NCBI GenBank assembly: GCA_029721515.1 | Contig: CM056550.1 | Span: forward strand, 12,881,857 to 12,945,856 | Reading direction: 5' to 3' | Origin: Synanceia verrucosa | Lineage: Eukaryota; Chordata; Actinopteri; Perciformes; Synanceiidae | DNA: 64,000 nt | The notes under the pieces: model-generated | What the model was told of the DNA's origin: nothing | Seen by the model: the letters and a program-made list of their open reading frames with translations, nothing else | The model's database searches: none | Position numbers and translations under genes: made by a program | Shown: piece by piece, positions 36,287 to 47,199 of the stretch | Numbering within the stretch: the first letter of the stretch is position 1 | Layout: each line of letters begins with the position of its first letter

Positions 36287-36760
36287 AAGGTAACATAACA
36301 ACGTAATGTAACGACGTAGCGTAACAACATAACAAGGTAATGTAACAAAGTAAAAGCACTACGGTTAGGTTTAAAATGTCCCTGTAATGTTAGCACTGCA
36401 GCTAACGGAGCTACCCTCTGGAGGTACTGGTAGTTCCGGTAGCTGCAGTGCTAAGCGGAACATGTTTACAGGCCATCACGCTAAGTAGAGCTGCAACACA
36501 AAATCCATGCCTGTAGTGTCCTGGACAGTTTGTACCGATCCATGTTTCATCTTCAGCTGTGTAGCCAAGAATAATTTGTATGGGCCCATGTTTACAAAGC
36601 AGTCCTTCGGAGCACGTTTAGCACTGCAGCTAACCAAGCTCCGTCATAGAATAATGTATAGTATACAGTTCAGATCCTCCAGATTAGCATCTAGCTTACA
36701 GGGACATGTTTACAGACGGAGCACTGCAGCTAACGGAGCTGCGATTGCTGCAGAGCTAAC
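36287..36760. repeat. Degenerate short repeats around a CTGCAG hairpin
   Basis: 36287-36355 is a run of GTAACAACATAACAAGGTAA-like motifs. 36389-36452 holds TAGCACTGCAGCTAACGG and its near complement CCGGTAGCTGCAGTGCTA, able to form a hairpin. AGCACTGCAGCTAAC recurs near 36619 and 36719. No terminal structure was found. Confidence 0.5.
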
Positions 36761-36920
36761 GTTTGTGTCCTTGAGTAACTAATATCCGGAGACATTCAAC
36801 ATAAGCTCTGTGAGCACAAGGCTCATTTGAAGCTAGCACACTTATTTGTAATTTGGGTGACTCTGACTACTGTTAATGGTAGCCTCTTTCTAAAAGTACA
36901 CAGATGCACACGGTAAGAGG

Positions 36921-36944
36921 AGGGAGAGAGAGAGAGAGAGAGAG
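36921..36944. repeat. (GA)n microsatellite
   Basis: GA array followed by a CTCTCCAGAGAG hairpin. Confidence 0.9.
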
Positions 36945-36964
36945 GGGCACTTCCTCTCTCCAGA

Positions 36965-37175
36965 GAGGGGGCGTGGTCAGACACAGCTCATGAACATTTA
37001 AAGGTACAGACACAGAAACAGCCTGTTCTCAGCAGAGCTCAATACAGTGATTTTTAACTGGCTGGAATTCAGGACCTGGGCTGAGTTTGGGGTAATACAC
37101 TTTGAATACAATATTGTTGGATGTATGAGACTTATATAAAATGGTAGAAAAAAGTGCATAATACGGGACCTTTAA
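36965..37175. mobile_element. MITE-like fragment with TTTAAAGGT/ACCTTTAA ends
   Basis: GGGCGTGGTCAGACACAG, TTTAAAGGTACAGACACAGA, a GATGTATGAGACTTATATAA block and ATAATACGGGACCTTTAA occur in the order of a common fish short element. The ACCTTTAA end is an inverted match to TTAAAGGT. Non-coding. Confidence 0.5.
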
Positions 37176-37640
37176 GAAACATCCACTGCCAACATTTGTT
37201 TCCTGGCGACTGGGCTGGAACCTGGGAAACTGAGGCCAGAAAAGCCAAATCCATTTATTATAAAGATTCTCCTGTTCATGACTTAAAAATATATTTAATT
37301 TAATTTATTTATTGGAATAAAATCAAAACTATAATTAAAGCATGTGATAAAACCTTTTCCAATAGTTACACATAATTATATGCTGGTACTTCAAACACTT
37401 CCAAGTGTGCAAAAGAATATTACCTCAGGTCACTTACAGAATAAATGTGCCTACAATACCCAAAGTCAATAAACACAGAAATGATAATTTGCTTCTCTTA
37501 ATGACCTTTAAACATCTTCATCTGTAACCTCTAATTAGGCTTTCATAGCCTCTTCATCATCACTCCCTTGTGAGTTTGTTGGTGTTATTCATGACTTCTG
37601 GAATGTGACATTTCCTTTGTTTTGAGCTTACCCAGAGCTT
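37176..37640. other. Intergenic or intronic DNA, nothing recognised
   Basis: AT-rich, no open frame with protein character. Confidence 0.45.
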
Positions 37641-37671
37641 CTATCATCCTGCTCTGGATGTGTGTCCTCAG

Positions 37672-37793
37672 TGCACCCCTGGGGGAGCAGAGAGATCACG
37701 ATCCACATTACAGCCGAGTCCACACGTCTGCTGAAGGTGCAGGAGGGCAGGAAGAGCCTGTTTGTGAAACAAGGCCTGGATCTCTGCTGACAG
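37672..37793 (+). CDS. Candidate host exon, unassigned
   Basis: A 122-base segment lies between a plausible acceptor (TGTGTCCTCAG, ending 37671) and a donor (CAG|GTAACC at 37794). One frame encodes a well-formed segment, SREITIHITAESTRLLKVQE followed by GRKSLFVKQGLDLC, and stops at TGA 37788-37790, one codon before the donor. Another frame stays open through the donor but looks less protein-like. The pattern of alternating hydrophobic strands recalls extracellular beta-repeat proteins, but I cannot name the gene. The stop near the donor could mark a pseudo-exon. Confidence 0.3.
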
Positions 37794-38268
37794 GTAACCT
37801 TCTTTCACCTCTTTGACCTCCATGAACGGTGGAGGGAATAACCCACTTTCACTGTCCCCCGTCCATCCACTCTGTTCATGTGTTGCCAGTGCCTGTAAAC
37901 TGTGAGAGGATGAGTGACCAGCTGTGGTTGAAGAAGCTGTGATGTCCTGTCTTGTCACTAATCAGGGCCAAAGACATTATATTATTCCTCTTATAAACAT
38001 ACACATCTTAGAGTTTTACATTTTCTTATACTACATATACAAAAGCTACGGTTTGTTATATTTGTGAGAATATAGAAGTGTAATAAAGAATCATGATGAT
38101 ATTTACTTTCACTTTTAACCTGTTCTAACAAAGGAAAACTCTCATGAGGAGGAGAATAATAAAGAGAAATAAGTGCTCTTCATATTTATGGATAAAGAGA
38201 GGAATAAAACTGTATTTTCCTTCCTTTTTTTGGATTTATCCATAGTTAGGTTACAGAAAGGAGGGGGT
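37794..38268. other. Intergenic or intronic DNA, nothing recognised
   Basis: AT-rich after 37960; no structure seen. Confidence 0.4.
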
Positions 38269-38308
38269 CTTTACCTGAAACTCAGATAATGTTGAGTTTC
38301 AGGTAAAG
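38269..38308. repeat. Perfect 16-bp hairpin at LINE 3' boundary
   Basis: CTTTACCTGAAACTCA at 38269-38284 and its exact complement at 38293-38308, with an 8-base loop. It marks the left edge of LINE-derived sequence. Confidence 0.85.
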
Positions 38309-39752
38309 GCGCCGAACCCGGTACCAGATTGTGCCTCCTTAGCACCCTCAGGAAGTGGAGTCGCTGCTGGGTCTTCTTCACCACCGTTGTGGTCAGAAAC
38401 CTGAGGGAGTGGACCCTCTCAACACATTCTCCATTGATGAGAAGTGGGGCACTAAGTCCAGGATGAGTTCTTTTGTTTTTGTGGTGTTTAGGGTGAGGTT
38501 GTTCAGTAAACACCACGCTGACAGTTTGTCAAACTCATCTCTGTAAGCAGACTCATCTCCTCCTGAGATGAGGCCGACCATCGTGGTATCATCAGCGAAT
38601 TTGATGATGGAGTTTGAGAGATGGGATGGAGTACAGTTATAAGTGTACAGAGAGTACAAGAAAGGACTGAGGGTCCCTGAGGGTCACCAGTGTGACAGAG
38701 GAAGAGAAGTGGGGGCGAACTTTAACAGTTTGTGGACGGTTTGTTAGAAAGTCCTAATCCAGCAGCAGATGGAAGGAGATAGTCCAAGGTGGGAAAGTTT
38801 GTCAGCCAAAATACCAGGGATGATTAAGGCTGAGCTACAGTCACACAGTTGCCCTGGTGCTCCAGGTGGCTCAGTGCTGTGTGAAGTCGCCTGTGTTAAC
38901 AGACACATGGTTATTGTCACTGTAATTAGTGATGTGTTGGATTCCCTACCACATCCTCTTTGAGTTATTGTCATTGAAATGATCCGCCTTGGCCTCTTAG
39001 GTCAGCTCTGGCAGCGCTGCACTGTTGCTTGTCCCCTGACCTGAAAGCGGCGTTTGAGGAGTGCCTGTGTTTCGCTGGTCATCCAGGGTTTTTGATCGGG
39101 GAGAACCCAGATCCCTTTAGCGACAGTGACAGTGTCCATACAGTTTTTGATGTAGGAAAGTACAGTGTCTGTATATTCCTGGAGGTTGTGGTGTTCAAAT
39201 AATTCCCAAACAGCACCAGTCGTTGTGCACATAAACACAAAGTCCCCCTCCTCTGCTCTTACCGGAGTCTCTGGTTCTGTCCTGCCGGTGTAGCGTGCAG
39301 GCCGCTAGCGAAACTGCAGCATCGGGGATCAGCGGGTTAAGCCACGTCTCCGTGATGAAAATAACGCTGCAGTTCCGGACAAAGCTGTTCATTGCTGGAT
39401 GATGGATCTGGTGTTGGTCAGGAAGATGCTCGGTAGCAGTGGTCTGTGTGGTTGTTGACATAGCTTAGCAGCTGGGCCAGACCTGCATCCTCGCTTCTGC
39501 TTCCTTTCCCTCCACTGCCTCTGTCACTTACTGGGTAGGCTGACCATCCACGGAGATCCTGGTTGTCTTGAGATGTCCTCCGGAATGTTGTTGTTTTGCT
39601 GGAAATTGATTGTTTTGGGCAAATTGTACCTTAGTCCAAGGTCAATTAAGTCCTACTGAATGTATGTAAAGTTTGCCAAAAATCTGTAAAAAACAACGAA
39701 AGAGATAAAGAGAAAAAGCACCAAAGTGGATCCGTGCGTGCCGCCATCTTGT
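38309..39752 (-). pseudogene. Decayed LINE with intact-looking 5' start (L2/Rex-like)
   Basis: Read on the minus strand from 39752: a 5' leader with AAGATGGCGGC; endonuclease-domain sequence (FITETWLNPLIPDAAVSLA, then GGGLCVYVHNDWC, about 39380-39215); a linker (AVWELFEHHN, QKPWMTSETQALLK, about 39215-39030); part of the reverse transcriptase (ADKLSHLGLSPSICCWIR, about 38810-38750); the catalytic FADDTTMVGLISGGDESAYR (about 38599-38540); and the thumb region (VVKKTQQRLHFLRVLRRHNL, ending near 38320). Several frameshifts and large internal deletions shorten it to about a third of full length. Retained 5' end plus lost interior is unusual for LINEs, which normally lose 5' sequence. Confidence 0.8.
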
Positions 39753-39779
39753 TAACACTCAACTGATGGTCACCTTGGT

Positions 39780-40165
39780 GCCCCTGGTGATCCAAAGTGG
39801 GAAACTTTGATTTTCACACTCTCCACCTGCCAGACGGATCCCCATTCCCCCCCGTCGGCCGTGGCCACTCTCACCGCGGATCCCCGGCCCGGAGCTCCAG
39901 CAACGGAGAACCGCAAGTCAGAGGCCGGCAGAGTGCTCAAGCTATCCGCCTTGACTCACCCTTTGGTCAGACAAACAGAGCAGGTTTGATCCTACCTTTT
40001 CTCTGGAGGCCTACATTGTCAAAAACACCCTCTCCCAAAAACGGAAAAGGTGGAGCTGTTTTTACCTGGTTGTCCCCTCCCAGGGCCCATAGATCAAGAT
40101 GGCGACGCAACGTGGCGACCTGCATTGGCTGCGCAACGCAATGTATATATAAATGGCAAATATAA
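39780..40165 (+). promoter_or_regulatory. GC-rich, promoter-like block
   Basis: 39830-40130 is CpG-rich against an AT-rich background. Near its right end are CAAGATGGCGAC (YY1-like, 40095-40106), ATTGGCT (inverted CCAAT, about 40124-40130) and TATATATAAA (about 40143-40152), in a compact promoter-like order on the plus strand. An oppositely oriented YY1-like motif lies at 39740-39751 at the LINE 5' end. It may be a bidirectional transposon promoter or part of another repeat. No gene follows directly. Confidence 0.35.
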
Positions 40166-41336
40166 AATCTGTCAGAACACTGCAGTTTTTTTGTGGAGGT
40201 AATTACTCATGAATGAGTTAATACTTTTAAATGATAAAAACTAAAACTGGTAATGGACAACTTGAAACATCACACAGAGGGGCTTTAACACCCAGGTAAA
40301 ACAACAATGAAGTATGGTTTTTATGATTTAATGCAGCTTGTGATTAGCATCTTCAGAGGAATATTAAGGGAATCTACTGGCAGAAATATTAATGTAACCC
40401 CAGCTGAGGCTTCAATGATTGCTCTCTATGGGATGACAAAAAAAACCCCACTTCTTACCAAATGTGATATACTTCTGCCTCCATCCATAAATTATTAAAG
40501 AAAACACAATTCACCCTTTTTTACTAACATTCTAACTAGAAATAACTTTTAATAAAAATAAATGTCATCTACGTATTATTCTGTAAAATGACGTATTAAT
40601 TAGTAATGTATTAATACCTAAAAACTATATATTCCTACACATGGATGGATGGAGCTGGTCGTCTAGCTTTTTGCCTTGCCAGTGCAGCTGGGGCTTCTCT
40701 TACTTTTGCACATACACTAATTTCATGCTTCATGTACTTTTTTGACTACTCTCACTATTTCCACGATAAAAACACACAAAAATGAACCTTATATATTTTT
40801 TTATATTTCTTGTATTATACTTGTATTCAAAACTGGTGATGATAAAATAATAAATCATGGTAAAACCAGAGACGACTCTGCTCAAGGATTCACATCCTTT
40901 CAAGCAGCACTGTATGAGTTTTTTTTTTAACCTGGTTTGTTGCTGTTTTAAACTTTTCTATGTTGTTTGTAATGTCCTGTAATTGTAATTTTTTAGGCCC
41001 TTGATTTATCCACATTGCTGCTGTTGGAAATCTTGTCTCATCTTATCGTATGTTTTCATTACTGAAAATATGAATCAGCCTTCATACTTGTTCACACCTG
41101 GAACACAGGAGAGGATTCAGTTCAGTGCCAGATAAACACTGTTTTTATAAGGGTACCTGTATTGGTACTGGTATCAATACTGGTAATGGAACAAGGAAAT
41201 TTACAGACAGAAACATGACATCCATTCCAAACATTTTTTAAGTACATCGACATCAGAAGTTTCACTTCAAAGATTAAAATTAAAATCCCGATCTTCACCT
41301 CCTCTCACCTCTGTGCAAGAAATGATTGTCAATAAT
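40166..41336. other. AT-rich intergenic DNA
   Basis: No gene or clear element. TTGGTACTGGTATCAATACT at 41163-41182 is echoed by a similar GGTACTGGTGTTGGTATTAG-like hexamer run near 41800-41850. Confidence 0.45.
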
Positions 41337-41692
41337 CATCCATCCATCTTCTCCCTCTTATCCTCTCATAGGGTCAGGGGGGCTGGAGCCTATCCCAGCT
41401 GTCTTAGGGTGAAAGACAGGGTACACCCTGGACAAGTGTCCAGTTCATCACAGGACACATAGAGACAGACAACCACTCACACTCACATTAACACCTACGG
41501 TCAATTTAAATTAACCAATTAACCTAATCCCCATGCATGTTTTTGGATGGTGGGAGGAAGTAGGAGTACCAGAGAGAATCCACACAGACATGAGGAGAAC
41601 GTGCAAATTCCACACAGAAAGGCCCCGGGATTCGAACTCGGTACCTTCTTGCTGTGAGCCGACTGTGCTAACTGCTGCATAGCCCTCCATCC
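41337..41692 (-). repeat. tRNA-derived SINE
   Basis: On the minus strand the head GGGCTATGCAGCAGTTAGCA (A-box region) leads to GTACCGAGTTCGAATCCC (B box), then the conserved central part around AAACATGCATGGGGATTAGG, and ends with AGCTGGGATAGGCTCCAGCC. This is the layout of one of the most abundant fish SINEs, near full length at about 350 bp. It is non-coding; polymerase III would transcribe an intact copy. Confidence 0.85.
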
Positions 41693-43200
41693 ATAAACAC
41701 CCATTTCACGATCCAGTTCAAATGGTTAATGAGCACCAGTTTTAAGTGTTACATGTGGAACATAAGGTTCCAGGAATCTAAATGTCCTTTCACAGTTGGA
41801 CTGGTACTGGTGTTGGTATTAGTATCGGTATTGGTACTGGAACTTCCTGTCACTGCAATCATCCCCAGCAACTGTCAACAATTCAAACAAGTCTGTGATG
41901 TGAAGCAGCTGTGAGAGTCCAACTCCTGAGAGCTGACCAGTGTTTCCATCCACCCACCACATGATGGCAGACTTCACCGCAGCATGCCTCCACTCACGCA
42001 GGGCGTTCATATGCATGTTATTTGTCACACTGCATCTGGACGTTTTTTTATTTTCAGTAATGAAAAATTACAAGAAGTTGCAGCATAGTTTATCATCACT
42101 CAAGAGGTAGACTAAATAATTAAAACAATATGTAAGGACAGTAGGTAAGGAACAATCACATGCAGTCAGTGATCTGTCCCTTCAGTCTCAGTTACAAAAC
42201 AGGGATTGTGAATCTTATTTAGCTTAATGAGACACACCCTCCTTATTTCTGAGGCAAGTTCCTCCAAAAATGACTCTTTAAATTAATATATCACCTTGAA
42301 AATAAAAATGGTTGCACATCTCATCCTCTGCTTTCCAAACACCCTCAGGATGGTTTGATTTTACCTGATCATTAGCCACTAACCAGTCCATACTACGCAG
42401 ATGAAAATCACTCATAACATGGTTATGACAGTCAAACAGCCTGTCAGTGTCTGCAGCATTGTACCAGGGTCACCTCTTTTTACGTTCATTTACCAAATAA
42501 CACTGGTCACCTTTGCCTTTCAAACAGCGATCCTCATCCCCAGGGGCCCCACCATAATCTTGGTGTACTGCTACGAAGGTGCTAGCTGCGTGATTCTATA
42601 TGAAAAACATCAATTTTTAATTCAGTGAGCACTTTGAATGCACTGTAACAGACATGGCGGTGCTGCCTATTTATTATATTTATTAGCATACACCGAGAGG
42701 AGGCCTGCACTAAATAATCAACCTCCGAGGCCCTGCTGGCGAGGCATTAATATTTCATAGCACATGCTGAGCCTGTCTATATATAAACATAGATCGTCCT
42801 TGTTGTGAGTTTCATTTGGGTTTATTAAATATTAAAGCAAAAGCAGGTTCTAATCTGACCTGGGTCCTTCTGCATGTTCTCCCTGTGGTAGCTTGGGTTC
42901 TCTCTTGTTCTCTTGGTTCTCTCTGGTTCTCTCTTATGTTCTTTGGTTCTCTCTCTGGGTACTCTGTGGTATAAGTCTGAAATGACCCTAACATATTCCT
43001 GTATATTTCCCCCAAACTGTCAGTGAAGTAAGATGGATATAAAAATGACTGTGTACTTCTTTTTTTTCTTTTACAAGCAAAGCAGGTCCTAAACCAAGTT
43101 TACAAGTCAATTCAAATTCATTTTGTCCTTGAAAAAAATCACTTTCATGCAAAATTTGGAGAAGCCACACAAGGACACCATGGCACGTGGACAGTTGGAG
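41693..43200. other. Intergenic DNA; one possible conserved block
   Basis: 42650-42790 (TATTTATTATATTTATTAGC, GGCATTAATATTTCATAGCA) is repeat-free and has the texture of a conserved non-coding element. 42880-42960 is a TTCTCTTGGTTCTCTCTGG-like pyrimidine repeat. No gene recognised. Confidence 0.35.
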
Positions 43201-43207
43201 ATGGGAA

Positions 43208-43870
43208 CTGTCACTACCCGATCCATACCGGAACCCTATTTGTACTGCACATACTGACCGGACAGAGTTGTTGCTGCCCGATCTGTATTATGCATGTGTA
43301 AACATATGTCAACAAAATAACAAACAAGACAGACACCTCTTTTCAGCTCTTTTTAATAATCATACTTTTATACTAAAGTGACATACGGTATATGGAAGTA
43401 TATCTGTGCAATCTGATTTTTAATTTGAATTTCTAAATCAGATTTTTTAGCGTCAAAACCAGACTATGAATTTGAAAACCATCAAATTTCTAGCATGCAC
43501 TTTTCTGACACGTATTCTTTTCACAATGATAAAATAATTCAGTGTAAAAAAAAAAAGCAACGTATCAAAATATTCAGTTAAATTCAATGTAAAGAAAATC
43601 AACATCTAAAAATACAGTGTGAAAACAAATTGGGGTTGAAAAAAATTCTGCATCATTCTCTCGGCCTCGACAGAGTTGAAATTCAAAGTCTGATTTTGAT
43701 GCTAAAAAAAATCAGATTTAGAAATTCAAAATCAAACATACTTCCACTGACCAACTCTGTCCAATCAGTAACTGCCATAAAATGCTTCGATAGGCTGCTG
43801 AGCGAATGAAGACGTGTTTTGCACATGTGCAGTACAAATCGGGTTTGCAGTACGGATCGGGTAGTGACGG
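43208..43870. mobile_element. Long-terminal-inverted-repeat DNA element
   Basis: Two nested arms pair across the element. The outer pair is GTCACTACCCGATCC and TTTGTACTGCACAT (43210-43253) with their complements at 43826-43868. The inner pair is GGAAGTATA, TTTGAATTTCTAAATC and AGATTTTTTAGCGTCAAAA (43394-43460) with complements at 43687-43747. The central ~220 bases do not pair. There is no coding sequence. The superfamily is unknown. Confidence 0.7.
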
Positions 43871-44074
43871 GAATCGTACCACAGAGCCACAGCCTCCCTG
43901 AATAATGAGTGAAAAATGAAAAAAGGGAAGCAAGGCCAGGGTGGCAGAAGGAAGGAATTAGTTTGTATAGATAAACCCAGTTCGCCAGGCTTCCTTTAGT
44001 CTTATTAGTGAGGAATCGAACACAGCGAGCAGAAAGTGTTCGTTCTGTTCAGACCACAGATTGAAACAACAGGC

Positions 44075-44110
<36 letters not shown>

Positions 44111-45077
44111 ATACCACTCTCTCTGCAGGTCTCTCCACCTCCATCCACTCCTGCTGCTGAGACCAATCGATAATGGGACAGTGGTGGCTGTGTCAGCACA
44201 GCCACAGCGCATCGATGCTCTGTGTGTGTGTGTGCTTTTCCATTCATCCTTTATTTAATCATGTAGTCTTACTGAGATCAACATCTCATTTTCAAGAGAC
44301 AACAAAAAAGGAAACACTCATAAAAACATCAAACAAAATTGTCAATATAGTTCAGTGAAGCAGACAGCAGCAGATAAAGGGGTGTGTTATCTGAAGCGCC
44401 TGCAAGTGTTCAAACAACTGAAGGAGACGCAGTTTAGTTTCTGCACAGTCTGTTACATTAAGAAAGAAAACATTTCAAAGAAAGTGAGAAAGTGCTTCAA
44501 TTCTGTCTATTAACGGTTTAAGGAGCTATATAGTTCTGCATATAAAATATCTATCTAGATGTTAAAATATGTCCATGATACAGAATTTTTAATGTTACCA
44601 AGAGACATATAAACACAAGCCATTTATATGTGTGTGTGAGGAGCGCTTGATTCATGCACTCACAGCAGGAAGTGCGATGTTTCTGCGTATCTGCTGAGTG
44701 AGCAGCTCTCACTGGAAGGCACGTTTCAGTCATCCATTTTTAATACATCCATGTAGGACCAGGCAATGGTAAAATAATATCCTCTATATGGAACTGCAAT
44801 AGAATACATTGTCTGGAAAATAAATTGAGAAAATTTGAGAACAAGTTTTGAGAATAAATGATTTGTTTTCCCAAAAATGAAATACCTGATAAATCATAAT
44901 ATATGATATATTTGATTTGCAAAATTGTTTGAAAGTGTCATCCAAACTTTAGATGAAACATTGGAACTTTTCCTTTTTAAGAAGTATATCTTTTATGACT
45001 TTTTTTTCAAATTCAAACAAATCAACTCTGCATATTTCCACAATTTCCACTTTTCATATACACTGTGTATATTAAGT
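43871..45077. other. Intergenic DNA with (CT)n array
   Basis: CT array at 44074-44111 with one TTT interruption; open frames through it on both strands are low-complexity artefacts. Nothing else recognised. Confidence 0.5.
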
Positions 45078-45415
45078 CAGTAATGTTGGGGCTTCTGGGA
45101 TTTGTAGTCAGAGCATAAAGAGATGGTACACACCACAGAGATCAAAACAGGAAGTGGAGACGATCGAGATTAGAGAGCAAAACAAACAGAATCTGGACAA
45201 AAAGTAGTGATTTTGGTGAAAGTGTCCTCTACTCTACCTCTGATAAAACAAGAATGGAACAAGGTAAAAACAAATATTTTTTTCATGATGAAATAGAGAG
45301 TCTCTTCTTTCATTTGAGCTATTCACTGTTTTCAGAGACAAAGTACAAAATATTCTGTGGATCTAGAAATATGACTGAAAATGGTCATGGTCAAAGGACT
45401 GGCACTCAAAGAGTT
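45078..45415 (+). mobile_element. piggyBac-like MITE, copy 6 (left end lost)
   Basis: Matches the family from GTAATGTTGGGGCTTCTGG to GGCACTCAAAGAGTT; the terminal TTAA has mutated to TTGG. TGGGATTTGTAGT at 45096-45108 is a complement of ACTAYRNNNCCCR. Confidence 0.75.
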
Positions 45416-46201
45416 GGGTTTAAATTGTAGTTAATGGTACCATAAGGCTAAGGGGTGTTTTTGCAGCAGCACTGAACGTCGATGGCTGAGACAAAGCCCC
45501 TGTATTTGCCACCCTGGTTATGAGAATGTGCAGTGCCACTTGTTTGCTCAAAGGCTTCATGAAAAGTATCAACATGTTGGCAATAATTTATCCATCAATA
45601 CACAATAATGCTTCACCTGTGAACCATCTCCTGCTGGAATACGTTTTAGTGCTTCTTCTCTTTTCTCCTCCTATTGTTTCTTTGCTCTCCTCACAACAGA
45701 CCTGCACAAGGATGAAGACAATCCTGCTGCCTGCTCTGATTGCTGTTGCATAATTAAAGGCAACGCTCAAAGCAGTGCTATCCCCAGGTGACACCGAACA
45801 AGCCCTCCTCTCTCAGTGTCTGCTGTCTCACTCTCATCATTTAGTGTCCTTTCCTTTCCTCTCATTTCTTACCTTCATTCTCTTTCCTTCTTTTTTGCAT
45901 ATAATGTCGCGTTTGAGGAGCAGGAGCCCAGTTTGTTCGTTAAGAAATCTTAAGTATACTTTAAACTTAAATGAATGCATGAGAAAAAAGACATGCACAG
46001 TTGACACATTGCTTGTACATAGGCATTATACTTAAAACCTAGTAAACACCTAATAGTGCATGTGTCTCCTTTCCAACCAACACTAGCTCAGTGATCCTTG
46101 GCACCCTTTAGTGTCTGGATGAGTGTTATATACTGGGTGGTGATGTTTTCCTTTCCCATCTGAGATCAAATAAAATTCAGCCTGGTATTGGAAATACTGA
46201 C
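45416..46201. other. Intergenic DNA, nothing recognised
   Basis: Pyrimidine-rich around 45640-45690 and 45830-45900. No gene or terminal repeats. Confidence 0.4.
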
Positions 46202-46338
46202 ATGATATTTTATGTTTTAGAGACAGCTCTGTTTGGAAGAAAGACTCTGCGATTGCCTCTAAAGAACATCTCTCAAGCTGGAGAAGACCAGGTTGGTGCT
46301 CGAACTAAGGCAATCAAGCGACCAGCTGGTCAGGAATG
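46202..46338 (+). pseudogene. LINE C-terminal fragment, part 1 (left of the insertion)
   Basis: The plus strand reads FGRKTLRLPLKNISQ and, in a second frame, LVLELRQSSDQLVRNAS running into the target duplication AATG. This resembles the region C-terminal to the reverse transcriptase of a fish non-LTR element. The frame continues at 59193 with VKIQTGKAWKVEDCV, so the retroviral element split a once continuous reading frame. A frameshift already existed before the insertion site. Confidence 0.55.
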
Positions 46339-46776
46339 TGTTGTGGAAATATTCTGTCAGGATGGTCTAATATCCACAGGGTTCTTTAATTACACAAGGA
46401 ATGAGTAACTTCACTGATTCAGTTGCCCAAAAGAGTTGCTTTTAATATCTGTCTGCAGAACAGAGATGAGAATTCAGACACACAGCACAGAGCTTTGCAA
46501 GTGAATGCCCATCCTGAATGTAAGGAAAAACAGTATTTATGCACTACTGATACATACATGCTTACGTGAGTTCCTGCTGACAAGCAATACCATCATAGTG
46601 ATAAACGAACATGCTGTATGTTTTACTGTAGACAGAGTCCACAAGTCTATCAGGCCTGATGGCGAGGAAAAGACACACACACTGTTCTCTGTGAAAACTA
46701 AAACAAGATAACTTCCAGCGACATCATCATGAGTTCATCCATAACAGCTTATACAATCAGCTAAATTTCCATCACA
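46339..46776 (-). repeat. Retroviral LTR, 3' copy (intact, empty site)
   Basis: 438 bp; on the minus strand it starts TGTGATGGAAATTTAGC and ends TTTCCACAACA. It includes a TATA-like CATAAATA around 46536-46543. It is uninterrupted at CTAAAACAAGATAAC, the exact point where the other copy holds the gypsy element. Confidence 0.85.
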
Positions 46777-46790
46777 TTCCCTCCTTTTGT
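46777..46790 (-). other. Polypurine tract of the retroviral element
   Basis: The minus strand reads AAAAGGAGGGAATG immediately before the LTR start TGTGATGG, the position and composition of a plus-strand primer. Confidence 0.7.
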
Positions 46791-47199
46791 TCCTATAGGA
46801 ACAACTAAGTAAATACAAAGTTTACTGAAAGCATCAAACATCAGATTGAACCTTTTGCATGGTCTTAAGATCGAACATCATTAAGATGTCAGTAACAGAG
46901 AAAAAGCTACATTTGTTCTTGCGAGAATAGAACTCTCTGGTTATAGCACAGATGAGACAGACAGAACAGGGATTGTAGAATTACACAAGTGATATTACAT
47001 TACTGTATATTAATCAGTACAGATAACAACCATCTTCATAAAACAGATTGAAAGAAAAGACTCAGAGTGAGAACCTGTTCCCGGGCCAATACAGGCCATC
47101 GGGCAGTCGCCTCCCAAGTCATTATAACTTTATGATTCTCAAATGTCCATGCTGTAAAACAAACAGATCCAATGCATCTCAGTTCTTCTCAGAGGTCAC

